The notes under the pieces: generated by a model
The model's input: the letters and a program-made list of their open reading frames with translations, nothing else
Told to the model about the DNA's origin: nothing
The model's database searches: none
Made by a program: the position numbers and the translations under genes
Assembly: GCF_014205055.1 (NCBI RefSeq)
Contig: NZ_JACHMS010000001.1
Coordinates: 620,001 to 684,000, forward strand
DNA length: 64,000 nucleotides
Reading direction: 5' to 3'
From: Streptomyces luteogriseus
GTDB lineage: Bacteria > Actinomycetota > Actinomycetes > Streptomycetales > Streptomycetaceae
Shown here: positions 42,133 to 51,542 of the stretch, one piece after another
Layout: each line of letters begins with the position of its first letter
Position numbering within the stretch: position 1 is the stretch's first letter

Positions 42133-42171
42133 AGAGCGTGTCTCTTTGATAGGTTGGTCAGTTGATCGGAT

Positions 42172-42333
42172 GTGTCTGTCCGATTAGTGATCACCGGTGC
42201 GATGTGGGACCGGATCGAACCTCCGATGCCGGCCGATCCGGCCCGTGGGCGACGGTGGGCTGACCATCGCCGGACCCTTAAGGCTATTGCGTGGAAGTAC
42301 CGCACCTGCTCACCCTGGCGCGACCTGCCCAGC
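42172..42333 (+). pseudogene. N-terminal fragment of an IS5-family transposase
   Basis: MSVRLVITGAMWDRIEPPMPADPARGRRWADHRRTLKAIAWKYRTCSPWRDLP is the typical N-terminal domain of IS5-group transposases. Homology stops after WRDLP and no DDE domain follows. Between here and the inverted repeat at 42543 I see only GC-rich sequence without an assignable gene. Confidence 0.72.
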
Positions 42334-42542
42334 ACTGCGGGTGCGGACGCCGACGATCCCCCCCCCGTGGTGCTGGTCGGTGGCGTGGTGCCGGTCGGCG
42401 CGGTAGGCAGCCACCGCCCGGTCCGGGACGTCGCCGTCAACAGCCCCCGGCACACACCCGATCGCCGCCGACGACGGTGTACGCCGCCACCCGAGCATGT
42501 GACGGCCCACAGCGAGGGCCCGTGAACGGCCCACCCGAAGCC

Positions 42543-43549
42543 CTCGCACCCCGCTCGGCGAGTTCTCGACGCCCCCCGGCGCCGCAGACGACCGCCGCAG
42601 GCACACGTCGACCGGAGCGGCGTCAGTGAGTGTCACCGGCCCCGCCGCGAGCGCGGGTTGGGCACCGAGCCGAACCGGAGGCTCAGGTGAGTGACCTGGC
42701 CGGGGTCCGTAATGATCACCAAGCCCGTGCCCGCACCGCTACCTGCCCCTCAGTCAAAGACCCGCACAACCACGGGACTTGAAGCCGCTGGTTTCAGCTT
42801 GCGAACGTTTCTGCCCACGAATTGTGCGAGAAGTATTGACGTCATTCATGGGATGTCTAGCATTCCCACGATCGATACTTCGACCCCTGTTCGACATAAC
42901 GAACAAGCCGCACTGTACCGGCAGCCGGACAGCCCCTGAGGGGCCAAACCGGAGTCGCTTGCTCAAGGATGACGAGGTCCTTATGCACAGACGTAGTTTC
43001 AGCCTCAGACGCGCGTCGGCGGTGCTCGCCGCCGTGGTTGCGGCCCTGGCCGCGTTGGCGGCGCTGCTCGTCGCCGGCCCGGCTCAGGCGGCCACCACCA
43101 GCGACGTGCGCGGTGTTGATTCCGGCCGGTGTCTCGATGTGGAGGGCTTCAGCCAGACCGACGGCGCGAACGTGCACATCTGGGACTGCCACGGTGGAGT
43201 CAACCAGCGGTGGACGTTGACGGACGGCAACCAGCTGACGGTGTACGGCAACAAGTGCCTGGATGTCCGGGGCGGCGCCACCACGTCCGGGAGCCCGGTG
43301 CAGATCTGGACGTGCAACGGCAGTGACAACCAGCAGTGGCGGGTGAACCCCGACGGCACGATCGTCGGCGTGCGGTCGGGGCTGTGCCTGGAGGTCTCGG
43401 GCTGGGGTAAGGCCAACGGCACGGGGGTGCAGATCTGGTCGTGCCACGGCGGCACCAACCAGAAGTGGACCGGCCTGTCCGGGACGGGCAACACGTGCGC
43501 TCTTCCGTCGACCTACCGCTGGACATCGACCGGCCCGCTGGCGCAGCCG
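42543..43549 (+). repeat. 1007-bp inverted repeat, left copy
   Basis: Identical in reverse complement to 50976-51982 with no gaps; I noticed one substitution (T/C at the Leu/Pro codon in KWTG-L/P-SGTG). It covers about 440 bp of upstream DNA, the promoter, signal peptide and CBM13 domain of the GH62 gene, and stops at the linker LAQP before the catalytic domain. Confidence 0.9.
42836..42905 (+). promoter_or_regulatory. GH62 promoter and palindrome (left copy)
   Basis: -35 TTGACG (42836-42841), 16-bp spacer, -10 TAGCAT (42858-42863). Downstream, TGTTCG-ACATAA-CGAACA (42888-42905) is an 18-bp inverted repeat with 6-bp arms, a plausible operator just after the transcription start. The same elements occur in mirror image at 51620-51689 in front of the second GH62 gene. 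Confidence 0.58.
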
Positions 43550-44419
43550 GCGAACGGGCAGGTCGCACTGAAGGACTTCACCACCACCACGTACAACGGC
43601 AAGCACCTGGTCTATGCGACCACCTCCAACGGAACGGCGTGGGGCTCGACGATGTTCAGTCCCTTCACGAACTGGTCGGACATGGGGTCGGCCACCCAGA
43701 CCCCGATGAACGAGTCCGCGGTGGCGCCCGAACTGTTCTACTTCGCGCCCAAGAACATCTGGGTGATGGTGTCCCAGTGGAGCCAGTGGCCGCTCTACTA
43801 CCGCACGTCCAGCGACCCCACCAACCCCAACGGCTGGTCCGCCAAGCAGCCGCTGTTCACCGGCACCCTCCCCCAGAACCCCGATCCGAACCGGAAGGAT
43901 GCCCCGATCGACCCGACCATGATCGCCGACGACCAGAACATGTACCTGTTCTTCGCCGCTGACAACGGCAGCATCTACCGGGCGAGCATGCCGATCGGGA
44001 ACTTCCCCAGCAGCTTCGGCTCCTCGTTCACGACGGTCATGAGCGACACGGAGAAGAACCTGTTCGAGGCGCCGGAGGTCTACAAGGTCAAGGGCCAGAA
44101 CCAGTACCTCATGATCGTCGAGGCTCGGGGTGCCAATGAGCAGCGCTTCTTCCGCTCGTTCACGGCCTCCAGCCTGAACGGTCCGTGGACCCCGCAGGCC
44201 GCCACCGAAAGCAACCCCTTCGCCGGCAAGGCCAACAGCAACGCCACCTGGACCAACGACATCAGCCATGGTGACCTGGTGCGCGACAACCCCGACCAGA
44301 CCATGACCATCGACCCCTGCAACCTGCAGCTCCTCTACCAGGGGAGGAACCCCTCCTCGGACGGCGCCGAGTACCTGACACTGCCGTACCGGCCGGGCCT
44401 GCTCACCCTGCAGCGCTGA
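42983..44419 (+). CDS. Secreted alpha-L-arabinofuranosidase, CBM13-GH62
   Basis: Extracellular enzyme of 478 residues that removes arabinose from arabinoxylan or arabinan. Signal peptide (1-33, ending AQA), a CBM13 ricin-type lectin domain with three QxW-type repeats (VNQRWT, DNQQWR, TNQKWT; about 38-165), then a GH62 five-bladed propeller (about 170-478). Likely catalytic acids are Asp in [17 protein letters not shown], Asp in [11 protein letters not shown] and Glu in [14 protein letters not shown] precedes the ATG at 42983; the frame is open further upstream but without start signals. First half lies in the inverted repeat. Terminator at 44524. Confidence 0.93.
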   Translation: MHRRSFSLRRASAVLAAVVAALAALAALLVAGPAQAATTSDVRGVDSGRCLDVEGFSQTDGANVHIWDCHGGVNQRWTLTDGNQLTVYGNKCLDVRGGATTSGSPVQIWTCNGSDNQQWRVNPDGTIVGVRSGLCLEVSGWGKANGTGVQIWSCHGGTNQKWTGLSGTGNTCALPSTYRWTSTGPLAQPANGQVALKDFTTTTYNGKHLVYATTSNGTAWGSTMFSPFTNWSDMGSATQTPMNESAVAPELFYFAPKNIWVMVSQWSQWPLYYRTSSDPTNPNGWSAKQPLFTGTLPQNPDPNRKDAPIDPTMIADDQNMYLFFAADNGSIYRASMPIGNFPSSFGSSFTTVMSDTEKNLFEAPEVYKVKGQNQYLMIVEARGANEQRFFRSFTASSLNGPWTPQAATESNPFAGKANSNATWTNDISHGDLVRDNPDQTMTIDPCNLQLLYQGRNPSSDGAEYLTLPYRPGLLTLQR

Positions 44420-44523
44420 CTCGCCTGATCCACGGTGATCGCGATGGGGTGCGGTCCGCCGACACGTAGACGAGCTGTCTACGGCGTGCGCAACTCCACC
44501 CGCTGACCGATACTCACCACCTT

Positions 44524-44558
44524 GAGGAACCCCGGCCGCGCGTCGGCTGGGGTTCCTC
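44524..44558 (+). terminator. Terminator of the left GH62 gene
   Basis: 15-bp stem with one mismatch (44524-44538 with 44544-44558), 5-nt loop, followed by CTCGTTCG. It lies 105 bp past the GH62 stop. A smaller perfect hairpin, CGTAGAC-GAGCT-GTCTACG (44465-44483), precedes it. A minus-strand 71-codon frame at 44479-44694 has no recognisable family and is not called. Nothing else is seen up to 44727. Confidence 0.65.
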
Positions 44559-44727
44559 TCGTTCGTGGACTCTCATCGTGGGTACGCTTCTGGCCGTGCA
44601 CGTCCACCAGCGGAATCTCTTCAATGGGGACCGGCGGGAGGACAACGTTCTGGCCGGCATCTTTGACGGAGATCAGAACCGGCTCGTCGTCCACGCGCTG
44701 GCCTGACGAATCCTTCGGACGCCTTGC

Positions 44728-44985
44728 TCAGCGCCGGGTCCAGATGAAGATTGCAGCAAGGTGGAGTGCGGCCTGGTATGCGATGGCGAGCTTGTCCGTC
44801 CGCATTGCGAGGCCGCGCCACTGCTTGAGTCGGGCGATGCACCGCTCGACTGTATTGCGCTCCTTGTATGTCTCGGCGTCGAAGCCGGGCGGGCGGCCTC
44901 CGGCTCGGCCTCGCCGCAGACGGTGGCCGATCTGGTCGGCGGGCTGCGGGATGACCGCGCGGATGCCGCGTCGACGTTTCGGTAC
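44728..44985 (-). pseudogene. C-terminal fragment of an IS5-family transposase
   Basis: The minus strand encodes RRRGIRAVIPQ, RAGGRPPGFD, then YKERNTVERCIARLKQWRGLAMRTDKLA and a natural stop; the Glu of NTVERCI is the last DDE residue. The N-terminal domain is absent. It abuts the left end of the next IS element. Confidence 0.8.
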
Positions 44986-45040
44986 TCACGGACAATCGCC
45001 ATGAAGTCATGGGCGTCCGTCTGGATCCGTCCTCGATCTA

Positions 45041-45986
45041 AGAGGGCATCTGATCTCGGTAGTTGGCGTTCTGGGATGTTTTTGTGACTGGCGCAGTGGG
45101 TGGTCGTTGCATGGGACGTGAGTGTTCGTCGTCCGTACCGCAGTGATGTGTCCGACGCCCGCTGGGCCTTGATCGAGCCGGTCTTCACCGCTTGGCGGGC
45201 GAGACGGACCGGACCCGGCACGGCAGCTCGGGTGCACGACCTACGAGAGATCGTCAACGCGATCCTCTACGTCAACCGCACCGGAATTCCGTGGGAGTAC
45301 CTGCCGCACGACTTCCCGCTCCACAAGACCGTCTACGACTACTACGCGAAGTGGGAAGCCCACGGCACCACCCAGCAGGTCCACGACCTGTTACGCGACA
45401 AGACCCGCCGATTCCACGGCCGTCGTGCTGAGCCGACCGCGGCTGTGGTGGACGCTCAGAGCGTGAAGACCTCGGCAAACGTCGCGGAGACCAGCCAGGG
45501 CATCGACGCCGGCAAGAAGATCAAAGGGCGCAAGCGGCACCTGATCACCGACACGCTCGGCCTGGTCTTGGCCGTCCTCGTCACTGCCGCGAACGTGCAG
45601 GACACCACCGGCAAGCTCCTGCTCGAGGACCTGGCCGCGACACATCCCAGCGTGACCAAGGTCTGGGCCGACGGCGGTTACCAGAACAGCACCTTCAACC
45701 ACGGCGCCGGACTGGGCATCGATGTCGAGGTGGTGCACCGGCCAGGGGCGAAGGGGTTTGAGCCGCGGCCGAAACGGTGGGTGATCGAGCGGACCTTCGG
45801 CTGGCTGATGCAACACCGCCGCCTGGCGCGGGACTACGAAGCACTCCCGCAGAGATCGAGGGCGATGATCCACTGGGCCATGGCTAACAAAATGTCCCGC
45901 GAGCTGACCGGAGAATCTGCACCAACCTGGCGAATCGAAACGGACATCCCGCTCACAACAACATGAACGCTGATCAGATGCTCTCT
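45041..45986 (+). mobile_element. IS5-family insertion sequence, complete
   Basis: Terminal inverted repeats match at 16 of 17 positions: TAAGAGGGCATCTGATC at 45039-45055 and the complement of 45972-45988. The repeats include a flanking TA on each side, consistent with a TA target duplication. One transposase gene fills the element. About 946 bp, normal for a small IS5 member. Confidence 0.78.
45100..45966 (+). CDS. IS5-family DDE transposase
   Basis: Full-length transposase of 288 residues. N-terminal YRSDVSDARWALIEPVF, then ILYVNRTGIPWEYLPHDFP; catalytic residues D in VVDAQSVKTS, D in VWADGGYQN and E in RWVIERTFGWLMQHRRLARDYE. GTG 45100 is used; GTG 45118 is equally possible. No frameshift, so the element may be active. 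Confidence 0.9.
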   Translation: MVVAWDVSVRRPYRSDVSDARWALIEPVFTAWRARRTGPGTAARVHDLREIVNAILYVNRTGIPWEYLPHDFPLHKTVYDYYAKWEAHGTTQQVHDLLRDKTRRFHGRRAEPTAAVVDAQSVKTSANVAETSQGIDAGKKIKGRKRHLITDTLGLVLAVLVTAANVQDTTGKLLLEDLAATHPSVTKVWADGGYQNSTFNHGAGLGIDVEVVHRPGAKGFEPRPKRWVIERTFGWLMQHRRLARDYEALPQRSRAMIHWAMANKMSRELTGESAPTWRIETDIPLTTT

Positions 45987-45988
45987 TA

Positions 45989-47108
45989 GTGAGCGTTTGA
46001 TACGCCTATTGGGCGGTTCATAGTGATTTGTCAGCGACCCGGCGTGAGCACCGAACCAAGCGATCCGCCGGAAATACGGCTTCTGCGGCAATCAGCAGAC
46101 CAGTTATGCGCCGGGTTCCTTACCAAAGCTCCTGTCTCATTCAGAAACTTACCGGTTCACCCGAGATCGAGAACGCACGCCCCGATGCACCCAACGCCCC
46201 CGCCCACGCCCTGCTCAGACCGGCCGCCACCGCATACCCAGGCATCATGCAGCCCTCACGGCCCTACCCCAGCGACCTGTCCGACGCCCGCTGGGAACTC
46301 ATCCGCCCCACCCTCGAAGCCTGGCGCCAAGCCCGCTACGGCATCCGCAAACCCACCCACGACCTACGCGCCCTGATGAACGCCATCCTCTACGTCGACC
46401 GCACCGGCATCCCCTGGCGCTACCTGCCCCACGACTTCCCACCCCACCAGACCGTCTACGGCTACTTCGCCCACTGGGAAGCCGACGGCATCTTTGACCA
46501 GCTCACCGGCCTCTTACGCGGCAAAATCCGCCAGGCCGAAGGCCGCACCAACGAGCCCAGCGCCTGCCTGATCGACAGCCAGAGCATCAAAACCTCCGCC
46601 ACCGTCCCCCTGACCAGCCAAGGCATCGACCCCGCCAAGAAAATCATCGGACGCAAACGGCACATCGTCACCGACACGCTCGGCCTCCTACTGGCCGTGG
46701 CCGTCACCGCCGCCAGCGTCCACGACTCCGCCGCCGGCACCCAACTCCTGACCAAAATCCGCGAGCGCCACCCCACCATCACCAAAGCCTGGGGCGACAA
46801 CGGCTACAAGACCAAAGCCATCGAACAAGCCGCCCACCTCGGCATCGACCTCGAAATCGTCCAACGCGACCCCACCACCCGCGGCTTCCGCGTCCAGCCC
46901 CGCCGCTGGGTCATCGAACGCACCCTCGGCTGGCTCATGCACCACCGCCGCCTGGCCCGCGACTACGAAACCCACCCCCACCGCTCAGCGGCCATGATCC
47001 AACTCGCCGCCATCAACCTCATGACCCGCCGCCTCACCCACGAAAACACCACCAACTGGCGCGACAGCTAAGCCAAATGAAACGGACAACTGAGAACCAA
47101 ACGCTCAC
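45989..47108 (+). mobile_element. Second IS5-family insertion sequence, complete
   Basis: 11-bp perfect terminal repeats GTGAGCGTTTG (45989-45999) and its complement (47098-47108), flanked by TTA on both sides (45986-45988 and 47109-47111), the expected 3-bp target duplication. It sits immediately next to the right end of the first IS. About 1120 bp. A 250-bp leader before the transposase start is non-coding. Confidence 0.8.
46247..47071 (+). CDS. IS5-family DDE transposase
   Basis: Transposase of 274 residues, paralogous to the one at 45100 (shared YPSDLSDARWELIRP, ILYVDRTGIPWRYLPHDFPP, ending RRLARDYE). DDE residues in LIDSQSIKTS, AWGDNGYKT and RWVIERTLGWLMHHRR are intact. Codon use favours C even more strongly than the first copy, suggesting a different source. 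ATG 46247 (MQPSRPYPSD). Confidence 0.9.
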   Translation: MQPSRPYPSDLSDARWELIRPTLEAWRQARYGIRKPTHDLRALMNAILYVDRTGIPWRYLPHDFPPHQTVYGYFAHWEADGIFDQLTGLLRGKIRQAEGRTNEPSACLIDSQSIKTSATVPLTSQGIDPAKKIIGRKRHIVTDTLGLLLAVAVTAASVHDSAAGTQLLTKIRERHPTITKAWGDNGYKTKAIEQAAHLGIDLEIVQRDPTTRGFRVQPRRWVIERTLGWLMHHRRLARDYETHPHRSAAMIQLAAINLMTRRLTHENTTNWRDS

Positions 47109-47372
47109 TTAGAGTGGTCTGCGCTGCTTGTTGGCGGAGACGGCGCGGCAGTGCGGTGCGATCCCGACTGCCTCGGCGGGGTCGCGGGTGGGTTGTGGCC
47201 AGTTCCGGTGCGGGATGCGTTTGAGTTTGTAGTTGGACATCTTGCGTTTGACGACGCGGGGGTTGCTGCGTCGTCGCCGTCTCGGCAGGAGCCGGGCCAG
47301 GATCTCGCGGACCCCGTCGAGCAGTGCGCCGGCCAATCGCTCCGGGGAAAACGCGGCCTGCCGTGCCTGTCA
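47109..47372 (-). pseudogene. C-terminal fragment of an IS4-type transposase
   Basis: Minus-strand QARQAAFSPERLAGALLDGVREIL, then PRVVKRKMSNYKLKR and HRNWPQPTRDP match the C-terminus of Streptomyces IS4-group transposases. The catalytic core is missing. The reading frame ends in the TTA duplicated by the neighbouring IS. The rest of 47.37-47.53 kb shows no assignable gene. Confidence 0.7.
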
Positions 47373-47528
47373 CACGGCTCAGGGCGGCGCCACGTCTCCC
47401 GAGCGCGCTGCGCAGCACGCAGCGGTCAGGACCGGGCAACCCGGCGTTCGATCCTCTTCGGGAAAGATTGCCGCCCGGTCCAAGTCTTTTTCGGACCTCG
47501 CTGTCGGCCGTGCGACCTCGGGCGCGCG

Positions 47529-47576
47529 CCCACCGAAACTCCCCCTTGCCCAGCGGGCAGGGGGAGTTTCGGTGGG
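47529..47576 (-). terminator. Strong terminator of the GH43-CBM13 gene
   Basis: Perfect 16-bp stem (CCCACCGAAACTCCCC at 47529-47544 with 47561-47576), extendable inward past a one-base bulge, 20 bp after the GH43 stop codon. Confidence 0.82.
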
Positions 47577-47595
47577 CTTGAACCGGATACCGGTG

Positions 47596-49686
47596 TCAGC
47601 AGGAGGGGAAACCCACGAAGCCGACGCGGACGAGCTTCCACTGCTGGTTCACGCCGCCCCAGTCCGAGTACTGGACGATGCCGGTCCCGTCCTCGGAGGA
47701 GAAGCCCGGTACCTCGACGGCCTTCCCGCTGTTGCGGTTGATCAACCGGACGTATCCGTCCGGTGAGTCCGCCAACCGGAACTGCTGGTTCGCGCCACCG
47801 TGGTCGCTCCACTGGTGGATGGCGGCGTTGTCGGCCGTCGACCAGCTGGCGACGTCCAGCAGCTTGCCGGAGTGCCTCGCCTTCAACCGGTAGTAGCCGT
47901 CACCGGAGTCCAGGAACTGGAACTGCTGGTTGGTCCCGTCGATCCGAGCCCACTGCGTGACCGCGGCGCCGTCCTCGGAGCTCACGCCCGACACGTCCAG
48001 TGCCTTGCCGCTGTTGCGGTTGACCAGGACGTACCAGGCGTTCGTGTCCACAGCGCCCGGATTCGCCGCCGGCGCGCACGCGCGCAACTCGAAGCGTTCC
48101 ACCCGCACTTTGCCGCCGAGGGCCCGGGTGGCGTGGTTGAAGACGGCGAAGCGGTAGCCCATGAAGAAATGAGGCCGCTCGTTCATGGTGAAGGCCGGGC
48201 CGAGCCGGGTGAAGGTGGCGCCGTCGGTGCTGTAGGAGAACGTCGCCTGGCGGCCCGGCCCCGGGCTGATGTCGGCGGCGGCGCGCAGCCAGACGCGGCT
48301 GCCGGACGCGGGGAGGTCGGCGCGGGCCTGCTCGGTGCCGGTGCTGCTGGTGTTCCAGTTGGCGTCCATGGTCAGGCCGTCGAACATCACCAGCCTGCTG
48401 ACGCCGTTCTGCCGCGTGACGCCGATCCAGGCGGAGGAGTCCCGCAGCATCGCCAGCCCGGCCCGGTCGCCGTCCGCCATCTCGGAGTAGTCGAGTACGA
48501 CGGTCGCGGTGGAGGCGGGGCCCTGGATGCGGCGGGTGAGGGTGTTACGGGCGTTGTAGAGGTCGTCGGTGACGGTGGCGGTCCTGAGGGTGAGCCCGTT
48601 GTTTACGGTGAACGCGGCGGTGTCGGGGTTGTGGTTCCACTCCCAGTGCGGCGCCAGCGCCGTGCCCTCGAAGGTGTCGGCGCCGGTCATCGGCGGGAGC
48701 GGGTGCGGGGTGACCGGGTAGGGGTATGTCTCGCCCCACGCGCCGTCGACGGTCTGGAGCTCGGGCCAGCCGGCGGCGTTCCAGGTGACCGGGGCCAGGG
48801 CGGGGACGCGGCCGCCGGGATAGGCGTCGATGAAGCCCATGTAGTACCAGTCGCCGTTCGGGGTGTCGACCAGTGAGCCCTGGTGCGGTATGCCGCCGCC
48901 GGGGATCGGGCCGGGCAGGTTCAACAGCACCTCCCGCATCTCGTACGGGCCGAAGGGGCCTGAGGTGGACTTCCAGATGTACTGGCCGTTGGGCGGGCGG
49001 GTGACGAAGATGTAGTAGTTCCCGTTGATCTTGTAGAAGCGGGAGCCCTCCATCAGATGCAACGCGTCGGGCTTGGTGAGCACGTGCTCGGACCTGACCT
49101 CGGTGCGCATGTCCGCGGAGAGCTGCGCGACGCGGATTTCGTTGACGCCGTACGCCACGTACGGGGTGCCGTCGTCGTCGAAGAGCAGCCCCGCGTCGTA
49201 GTAACCGCTGCTGATCTCGGCGTGCCGGGTCCAGGGGCCCGCCGCGTCGGTGGCCCTGTATACGTACGACCGCTGCCAGCCGATCTGGCCCAGCCAGTAG
49301 AAGGTCTTGTCGCTGGGGCGGTAGCGCATCGAGGACGCATAGATGCCCTGGACGTACGCCCGTCCGCCCTTGAGGTCGTACGCGTCACCGAAGTCGAGGA
49401 CCGGCACCGAGTGGCCGATGAACTCCCAGTTGACCAGATCGTAGGAGCGCAGGACGGGCGCGCCCGGCGAGAAGTGCATGGTCGAGCCGGTGTAGTAGTA
49501 CGTGTCGCCGACGCGGATGACCTCGAGGTCGGCGAAGTCCTGCCAGATCACCGGATTGGTGAACCGCTCCTGCTGGGCCGTCGTGGCCGCCGCCGCGCGC
49601 ATCGCCGGCAGCGTGGTGCCCGCGACCAGGCCTACGGTGACCACCATGACTCTCCGGCGGCTGTGGGGGTGTTGGAGCCAGGACAT
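47596..49686 (-). CDS. Secreted GH43 glycosidase with beta-sandwich and CBM13 lectin domain
   Basis: Extracellular enzyme of 696 residues, probably exo-arabinofuranosidase or beta-xylosidase. Twin-Arg-like signal (HSRRRVMVVTVG ... AAAA), GH43 propeller (about 40-330) with catalytic Asp in NPVIWQDFADLEV, Asp in GLLFDDDGTPYVAYG and Glu in HLMEGSRFYK; a beta-sandwich accessory domain of the GH43_11/12 type (about 335-545) and a C-terminal ricin-type lectin with three QxW repeats (TNQQFQF, ANQQFRL, VNQQWKL). ATG 49686. Own promoter region has the palindrome at 49717. Lies between the two GH62 genes. Confidence 0.92.
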   Translation of the reverse strand: MSWLQHPHSRRRVMVVTVGLVAGTTLPAMRAAAATTAQQERFTNPVIWQDFADLEVIRVGDTYYYTGSTMHFSPGAPVLRSYDLVNWEFIGHSVPVLDFGDAYDLKGGRAYVQGIYASSMRYRPSDKTFYWLGQIGWQRSYVYRATDAAGPWTRHAEISSGYYDAGLLFDDDGTPYVAYGVNEIRVAQLSADMRTEVRSEHVLTKPDALHLMEGSRFYKINGNYYIFVTRPPNGQYIWKSTSGPFGPYEMREVLLNLPGPIPGGGIPHQGSLVDTPNGDWYYMGFIDAYPGGRVPALAPVTWNAAGWPELQTVDGAWGETYPYPVTPHPLPPMTGADTFEGTALAPHWEWNHNPDTAAFTVNNGLTLRTATVTDDLYNARNTLTRRIQGPASTATVVLDYSEMADGDRAGLAMLRDSSAWIGVTRQNGVSRLVMFDGLTMDANWNTSSTGTEQARADLPASGSRVWLRAAADISPGPGRQATFSYSTDGATFTRLGPAFTMNERPHFFMGYRFAVFNHATRALGGKVRVERFELRACAPAANPGAVDTNAWYVLVNRNSGKALDVSGVSSEDGAAVTQWARIDGTNQQFQFLDSGDGYYRLKARHSGKLLDVASWSTADNAAIHQWSDHGGANQQFRLADSPDGYVRLINRNSGKAVEVPGFSSEDGTGIVQYSDWGGVNQQWKLVRVGFVGFPSC

Positions 49687-49716
49687 GCGAGATCAGCTTC
49701 CTCACGGGTAAGGGGA

Positions 49717-49728
49717 CCGATATATCGG
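49717..49728. promoter_or_regulatory. Palindrome at the GH43 promoter
   Basis: CCGATATATCGG, a perfect 12-bp palindrome 31 bp upstream of the GH43 start codon, AT-rich against GC-rich surroundings. Position suggests an operator or part of the promoter. Between here and 49966 I see no gene. Confidence 0.45.
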
Positions 49729-49966
49729 ACATCAGTTCTGACTGTCGAACGGAAAAACAGGAGGGGGCAGGGGGTGTCAACGCCGGGCGATCAACGGGTG
49801 GTTAGCGGCTCGCCCACAGCAGTCGTCGTTCGGTGGTCCTCGGACGCCGGCGACCCCGGCTCGCTCGACAAACCCTGAAACCGACCGACTCACCAGGCTT
49901 GAGACGTTCCGCGTCTCGTGGTCGACCGGGACGAGGCCGCCACCATCCGGGTTCTCCGCGTGCACG

Positions 49967-49995
49967 GGCGGGCTCGGCCTTGCACCGAGCCCGCC
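49967..49995 (-). terminator. Terminator of the right GH62 gene
   Basis: Perfect 11-bp GC stem (49967-49977 with 49985-49995), 7-nt loop, 111 bp past the GH62 stop at 50106. Its distance mirrors that of the terminator after the left GH62 gene, but the sequences differ. Confidence 0.6.
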
Positions 49996-50105
49996 GCTCC
50001 AACTCCACCCGTTGTTCCTGATCGCTCGCTGTGACGCTCACCCGGTTCGGCGTGCGTCGTTGCCCGCGAACGTCAGGAACAGCAGGACCTGCGTCACGCC
50101 ACCGG

Positions 50106-51542
50106 CTAGCGCTGCAGTGTCAGTACCCCCGGCCGGTACGGCAGGAGGCCGTAGTCCATGCCGTCGGTGCTGGGGTCGCGCCCCTGGTAGAGGAACTGCA
50201 GATTGCAGGGGTCAATGGTCTTGGTCTGGTCGGGGTTGGTGCGAACCACATCGCCGTGGCTGACGTCCTTGGTCCAGGCCGTCGCGCCGCTGTTGGCACT
50301 GCCGGCGAAGGGGCTGGTCACGGTGTCGGCCTGCGGTGTCCACGTGCCGTCGAGGCTGGTGGCCGTGAACGAGCGGAAGAAGCGACCATATCCTGTGTAA
50401 TTCTGGGCCTCGACGATCATGAGGTACTGGTTCTGCCCCTGGACCTTGTAGACCTCCGGCGCCTCGAACAGGTTGAGCTCCGTGTCGCTCATAATCTTCG
50501 TGACCGAACCGAAGGTGCCCGGGAAGTTGCCGATGGGCATGCTGGACCGGTAGATGTCGCCCTTGTCGTTGGCGAAGAACATGTACATGTTCGTGTCGTC
50601 GCCGATGAGGGTCACGTCGAGGGGGCCACCCTTCGGGAGGGTGCCCGTCCACAACTCCTGCTGCGCGGACCAGCCGTTGGGGTTGGTGGGGTCGCTCGAG
50701 GTGCGGTAGGAGAAGCTGTGTGGCCAACCCCCATTGTAGGCGAGCACCCAGAGGTTCTTCGGGGCGAAGTAGAACAGCGTCGGCGCGATGCCATCGAAGG
50801 GAATCGTGTGCTGGGTGGCGGTGGCCATGTCGGACCAGTTCGTGAAGGGGCTGAAGGTCGTCAATCCCCAGCGCCCATCGTCACCGGCGAGGTTGTTGTG
50901 CGTCGTGGCATAGACGACGTGCTTGCCGTTGTGGACGACGCTGGTGAAGTCCTTGAGCGAGGACCACCCCGCCTTCGGCTGCGCCAGCGGGCCGGTCGAT
51001 GTCCAGCGGTAGGTCGACGGAAGAGCGCACGTGTTGCCCGTCCCGGACGGGCCGGTCCACTTCTGGTTGGTGCCGCCGTGGCACGACCAGATCTGCACCC
51101 CCGTGCCGTTGGCCTTACCCCAGCCCGAGACCTCCAGGCACAGCCCCGACCGCACGCCGACGATCGTGCCGTCGGGGTTCACCCGCCACTGCTGGTTGTC
51201 ACTGCCGTTGCACGTCCAGATCTGCACCGGGCTCCCGGACGTGGTGGCGCCGCCCCGGACATCCAGGCACTTGTTGCCGTACACCGTCAGCTGGTTGCCG
51301 TCCGTCAACGTCCACCGCTGGTTGACTCCACCGTGGCAGTCCCAGATGTGCACGTTCGCGCCGTCGGTCTGGCTGAAGCCCTCCACATCGAGACACCGGC
51401 CGGAATCAACACCGCGCACGTCGCTGGTGGTGGCCGCCTGAGCCGGGCCGGCGACGAGCAGCGCCGCCAACGCGGCCAGGGCCGCAACCACGGCGGCGAG
51501 CACCGCCGACGCGCGTCTGAGGCTGAAACTACGTCTGTGCAT
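50106..51542 (-). CDS. Secreted alpha-L-arabinofuranosidase, CBM13-GH62 (second copy)
   Basis: 478 residues, same plan and same length as the protein at 42983. The signal peptide and CBM13 domain (1-about 190) are identical except L/P once; the GH62 domain is a clear paralogue with local differences ([78 protein letters not shown]). Catalytic Asp, Asp and Glu positions are retained, so both enzymes should be active, perhaps with different substrate preference. ATG 51542. Convergent with the left copy across 5.7 kb. Confidence 0.93.
   Translation of the reverse strand: MHRRSFSLRRASAVLAAVVAALAALAALLVAGPAQAATTSDVRGVDSGRCLDVEGFSQTDGANVHIWDCHGGVNQRWTLTDGNQLTVYGNKCLDVRGGATTSGSPVQIWTCNGSDNQQWRVNPDGTIVGVRSGLCLEVSGWGKANGTGVQIWSCHGGTNQKWTGPSGTGNTCALPSTYRWTSTGPLAQPKAGWSSLKDFTSVVHNGKHVVYATTHNNLAGDDGRWGLTTFSPFTNWSDMATATQHTIPFDGIAPTLFYFAPKNLWVLAYNGGWPHSFSYRTSSDPTNPNGWSAQQELWTGTLPKGGPLDVTLIGDDTNMYMFFANDKGDIYRSSMPIGNFPGTFGSVTKIMSDTELNLFEAPEVYKVQGQNQYLMIVEAQNYTGYGRFFRSFTATSLDGTWTPQADTVTSPFAGSANSGATAWTKDVSHGDVVRTNPDQTKTIDPCNLQFLYQGRDPSTDGMDYGLLPYRPGVLTLQR

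Noticed and set aside
42779..42982. N-terminal extension of the GH62 gene
   Set aside because: Frame is open but contains the promoter and palindrome; the signal peptide starts at 42983 behind a GAGG site.
44479..44694. 71-codon minus-strand frame downstream of the left GH62 gene
   Set aside because: It overlaps the GH62 terminator hairpins and matches no family I recognise; not enough support for a gene.
45039..47111. A single composite transposon made of both IS5 elements
   Set aside because: The elements have unrelated end sequences, the same orientation and no cargo between them, so they are two separate insertions.
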